From positions 162,053,609-162,117,608 of the forward strand of contig OZ024929.1 of NCBI GenBank assembly GCA_964017235.1: DNA of 64,000 bases, in the 5' to 3' direction. Shown in pieces: positions 60,345 through 64,000 of this stretch. Below the pieces are notes generated by a model. That model did no database searches, had not been told where the DNA came from, and saw nothing but the letters and a program-made list of their open reading frames with translations. Source of the stretch: Sabellastarte sp. h YS-2021 (Eukaryota; Annelida; Polychaeta; Sabellida; Sabellidae). The translations under genes were made by a program, and so were the position numbers. How positions within the stretch are numbered: position 1 is the stretch's first letter; each line of letters starts with the position of its first letter.

Positions 60345-61980
60345 TAACTAACCTCTGTGTATGAATGTCCTTTCTTTGTGTTGAATTCTTTCTCTCTTGA
60401 CTGGACTTCTAGAGTAAGAAATCTGATGTTTTCCAGAGTGTATTAAATCCACCACTAGGGGCATCTCCTAAAATTTTTGTGAAATAAAATTGAGGGTAGT
60501 CCTATCAATTGCAACTTTGATAATAAGTTAAGTCAGATATTAAAAGTAAATGAAGGAGTCTGCTTGGTGGTGGATTTTACTTACTGTGTGGGGAGGTCTT
60601 ACTCTATACAAGTCTGGCCCTCATGATACAAGAAGACGTGTAGAAAGTATAAAATCCAGTAAAACCTCTAATGTCTGAACCTCTGTTACCAAAAAATTCA
60701 GTCTCTCAAATATTGAATCATTCATTCTGTTGTAGACTGGATTACTGCTTCTATTTCACTTCTTTTATTGTTCAAACTAAATGATTTTTTTTTTTTTTTG
60801 TCCTAGAGTTTCAATTTTTTCTGTTTGTGTATTGGTTTTCATTGAAAACCCAAACATAATCTCTTGCATCCTTGTTTCGGCAAATCTTTAAAACCAAACT
60901 ATGATTTTCTCTAATTATTTGATATAATAAGTTGTTGCGTCTGTATCTTGTACTTCTTATTAGCTGTACGAAATATAGCAGTGTATAAAATGTCAAAAAA
61001 AAATTGTGCAATAACTGTGACAGATACTGTTTTACAAATAAGTAAGTGCCATTATTTCTATTCCATAATTATACAGCTGTGTGTTAAGGGGTGTGTATAA
61101 AGCAGTGGTTTTTAGAATATCAGTCAGTCTGAGACAAACCAGAAGATGAGGGATTGGTCCTCAGTGTAGGTATTTATTATATGGGCCATGTCTGGCATTA
61201 TGAAAAGAGGATTATGGGTCGTGTATTCATGAGAAAAATATTGGGAATCCATTGTTTCAATAAGAGGGTGGACAGAGAATGAAGGTAACAATTCTAAAGA
61301 ATAACAAATAACAAAATTAACGAAACAGTGTGTGTATACTTTACACCTGTCAGAAAATAATCTTACATAAGAGGTTGTCAGTTTAAAGTTATACAAGCAA
61401 CTTTGTCAAGTCAGCCACTTGAAAGTGAACACTGGTTGTACACGAGAGTTGGTCATGTGCAGGTTTCACAATTATATCAGCAAAGTATGAGATGTCAAAT
61501 TAACCACAAGCTAAAATTTGTCACCACGGAAACCCCCTGGTGTTACTTTGATTTATGGGACATTTGTCTGAAATTTTGTGACTAGCTCCTCCGTTACAGA
61601 ATTTCCATAGAATTTACTTGTTTTGTGTTTGAGGCATGTCACCCCCCTGGTGGCTGTTTCACATTTCTGTCAGTCATCGTAAGGCCACCACAATCTCACT
61701 GTACAGCTGGATCTGTTTGGGTTTTATGTTATCATTCGCCTCTTTTTTATGAGCCACGTGGCTGGGGTACCCATTGTAGAGCATTCTGTATCTTAGGTAC
61801 CGCGTCTTATTAGTTGTTATTGGTACTCCCTATCTTATTTGTGGTACCTTCTGTCGTTATACATGAAAGGTACTGGTTTTTGTTGTTGAAGTAGTACCAG
61901 CGCATTGTACATTCTAGTCTTTTTTTTATATACACACAGATATATATTCTAGTGACAAAATAAACATATTTTTGTTATGT
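60345..61980 (+). other. Probable 3' UTR of the SSBP gene
   Basis: AT-rich sequence after the stop codon with no further family-like exon. AATAAA occurs at 60483-60488 and at 61959-61964; the second is followed within about 15 bases by a GT-rich stretch and an A run, which is a plausible cleavage site. Long 3' UTRs are common in this family. Which site is used cannot be seen here, and the UTR may run further. Confidence 0.45.
61959..61964 (+). terminator. Candidate poly(A) signal AATAAA
   Basis: A canonical hexamer, followed by a T/G-rich stretch (catatttttgttatgtagtg) as expected for a downstream element. A shorter transcript could use the hexamer at 60483-60488, but I see no GT-rich element as clear behind that one. 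Confidence 0.35.
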
Positions 61981-64000
61981 AGTGAAAAAAAAATCATATA
62001 TTATTATGTACATTTTATATATATGTGTCATGCAGATTTTGACAGTTTGTGTTTTCTAGGATAAACTTGTCGACTTAAATGTTATTTATTTTTACTTTAG
62101 ATATAAACTTGGCTTATATAACCACAATCATATATGTATCTCTATAGTATGTGTAGCCGTGTTGCTGGACCGATATGAATTAATGTAAATGGGGAAAGTA
62201 AACGTGAAGTAGAATCTGTGAAAATTCAGTTCCACAGAAGTTTAATTTTTAATTACAATAGATGAATGCTTAGTCAACATGTTTGACACAATTTTGAAAT
62301 TTTGCAGTTTTTATCATGTGTTTGTGCTAATTTTTTATGTAAATCCGACGATTCCTAGGATATATGAAAATTGATTGCCATAGTAAATATATCATTATCT
62401 ACTCTGTTACGGTGAGTTTGTGTAAGACGGATGTGGAAAAAATTCCTACAAATATTGGTTATTTCATCAGATCCCTGATTTTGTTATGGAATTAGAAAGT
62501 CTTGGATTACACAAAATTGACTTGAGCTTATGAATGGTTGGACTCAGTGACTCTGTATGGTACAGTTATATGGCCTTTAAAGCATGTTATGGATATGGTC
62601 TTACAAAGCTCACAGGTCTGGATAATATCAAATAACATTAATTTCTAAATTTCTTAAATTTTAATTTTGGGGTCTTTCTGAAGCATTAATTAAGACACTC
62701 GCAAAATAAAAGAAGTCACACTCATTCTTCCAACAATTTTGATAACCAAATATTTCGAAACCTTTTAAGAAATACACACATTTAATGCAGTCATACACAA
62801 ATATAGCAGGCTCAATACACATATGTTTGACTTTCGTGTCAATTTTTCAAATACTGTCCACCATTCTCTCCCGTATTGCATAAACAGGTGTATGTGTCAA
62901 GTACGAGTGCTAGTTTCTGGTTTTTGTAAATACTTTTTGTTGTTAACAATGACGCAGCAATAATTTATTTATACATCTTAAGTTAGCTGTAATGGAATCA
63001 ATGTCTTGGGATATTTTATGTCTTTATGCTGTAAGGACAAAAAGGTGAAACATGAATGTATAAAACTTATGTTGTTATTATGATAGTTTTAATTGATCTT
63101 ACTTAGATATCTTACCTTTGTAAATGTCTTTACACAGGATTTCTCTTGCATCGAAATTTAGTTTCATTCATTTTTCATAAAGGGCACACCAAAGTTTCAA
63201 GCAAATTAAATTCACTAGCTTAAGTAATGAGTGAATACAGATATAATTTCCAGTGTTTGAGTAGATGCCAGAGTGTTTTGTGAACCAGATAATTAAACAG
63301 TCTTGCCTTAATGCCTTTTTTTTTCTCCAAACAATTTCACTGCACAAAGTATGTAGTAACTGTATGTTTATAGAGTTTTATACTGCCACAGACAAAATAT
63401 TTATTTGTACATATAACCTAACTAAAGTATTTATTACTGCTAATGAGACATTTGTATACATAGTAAAATTCAAATCCTCAAATATAAAGTGTCTATGTAT
63501 GATATTCAGTTCTTCTGTTTAAAAGTCTATTGGATAAGGTACAACTCTTGTATATCAAAAAACTTTTTGAGGATTTTAAAACTGTTTCAAGTTTGCCTCT
63601 GATGGAATACCCTTATTTACTTTGAGTTGTGTTTGGGACCCCTGGGACAGTCATCCTTCACCACTAATACGGACAACTACAAAGTTTCATACTAACACAT
63701 CTAGTGTATCAGAGTTATGGACAATAGTTGACGCAGATACAGATGATGGTAAAAGGACAGGGGTAGCTTCCTCTCACACAACCCCAGTGGATTTGGCTTG
63801 TTCTGACTAAGTTTATTTGTAGCTGTGATTCCATTGCAGAATTTTACACGTAATGATTTGACATTTGGTATTTCATATGTCTAGGTGATTCTAGAACCTA
63901 AAAACGAAACACAAATGGGCATCATTGTCACAGGCAATAGAAAATGAAATCAACATGGCAAGCCACTCAAATTTGTTCCGACTTTGGGAGTATTAGCAAT
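61981..64000. other. 3' UTR extension or intergenic sequence
   Basis: AT-rich. Another AATAAA is present near 62705. A Pumilio-type TGTAAATA lies at 62935-62942, which would only matter if the 3' UTR extends this far. No gene recognised. Confidence 0.4.

Larger units (their letters stand above)
17674..61980 (+). other. SSBP3: Gene span: SSBP/Ssdp-family protein, 3' eleven exons, 5' end outside window
   Basis: This is the partial gene for a single-stranded DNA-binding protein of the SSBP2/3/4 (Ssdp) family. These are nuclear co-factors that bind LDB1/Chip through an N-terminal LisH/LUFS domain and act with LIM-homeodomain proteins and in the Wnt enhanceosome (established knowledge). Here I see only the Pro/Gly/Met-rich C-terminal part. 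Diagnostic segments in order are [22 protein letters not shown] followed by DSTNSGENMYSMM, and PGTPR; all match the family as I know it. Eleven exons with consensus AG acceptors and GT donors join in phase (72, 37, 77, 68, 64, 39, 58, 71, 85, 242 and 129 nt; 942 nt, 313 codons plus stop). The LisH exons are absent, so they must lie before base 1. Which vertebrate paralogue is closest cannot be decided without the N-terminus. The 3' limit is set by a possible poly(A) signal and is uncertain. Confidence 0.93.

Noticed and set aside
63622..63810. 62-residue + strand open frame near the right edge
   Set aside because: No family resemblance and no splice evidence; probably 3' flank or UTR sequence.

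Overview
The window is animal (metazoan) nuclear DNA, AT-rich, with very little coding sequence and heavy transposon content. The only protein-coding gene I can recognise is the 3' two-thirds of a single-stranded DNA-binding protein of the SSBP2/3/4 (Drosophila Ssdp) family, on the + strand. Eleven short exons between 17674 and 60344 join in phase with GT-AG introns and encode 313 residues plus a stop. They carry the Pro/Gly/Met-rich tail that follows the N-terminal LisH/LUFS domain; the exons for that domain must lie before base 1. The mix of repeats (a DIRS-type retroelement, several Helitron-like families with internal minisatellites, hAT-like and fold-back elements, a CR1/L2-like LINE end, tRNA-derived SINEs) fits a lophotrochozoan, most likely a bivalve mollusc. 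That placement is an inference.

Layout. 1-17673: intron or upstream sequence, with a 650-bp TTCTTAGAA-rich MITE (3100-3749), three copies of a Helitron-like family (5929-6370, 7240-7724, 8761-10166), a GTACTCATGAGTAC palindrome cluster with a hAT-like end, and two SINE relics. 17674-18405: two exons separated by a 0.6-kb intron. 18406-53162: a 34.8-kb intron containing a 707-bp palindromic TIR element, a decayed DIRS element (about 20.3-24.5 kb), two more copies of Helitron-like family 1, a SINE, two copies of Helitron-like family 2, a LINE 3' end, a hAT-like element with a perfect 8-bp target duplication, and two further repeat families at 50.2-52.9 kb. 53163-60344: nine closely spaced exons. 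From 60345: a long AT-rich 3' UTR and flank.

The most interesting non-genic signal is a set of non-autonomous Helitron-like families. The two best defined end in a short hairpin followed by CTAGT and have no target duplication. Three families share a 5' hairpin followed by a GGTTT-type and GCCGCC motif. The largest family carries a tandem array whose period is 147 bp wherever I counted it. For the gene itself, the points to check are a 42-residue charged C-terminal tail encoded by the last exon, a possible 9-nt in-frame microexon, and three exons that all end in TTTAAT before the donor.

I could not run any search. Protein family, repeat class and taxon are calls from pattern recognition.
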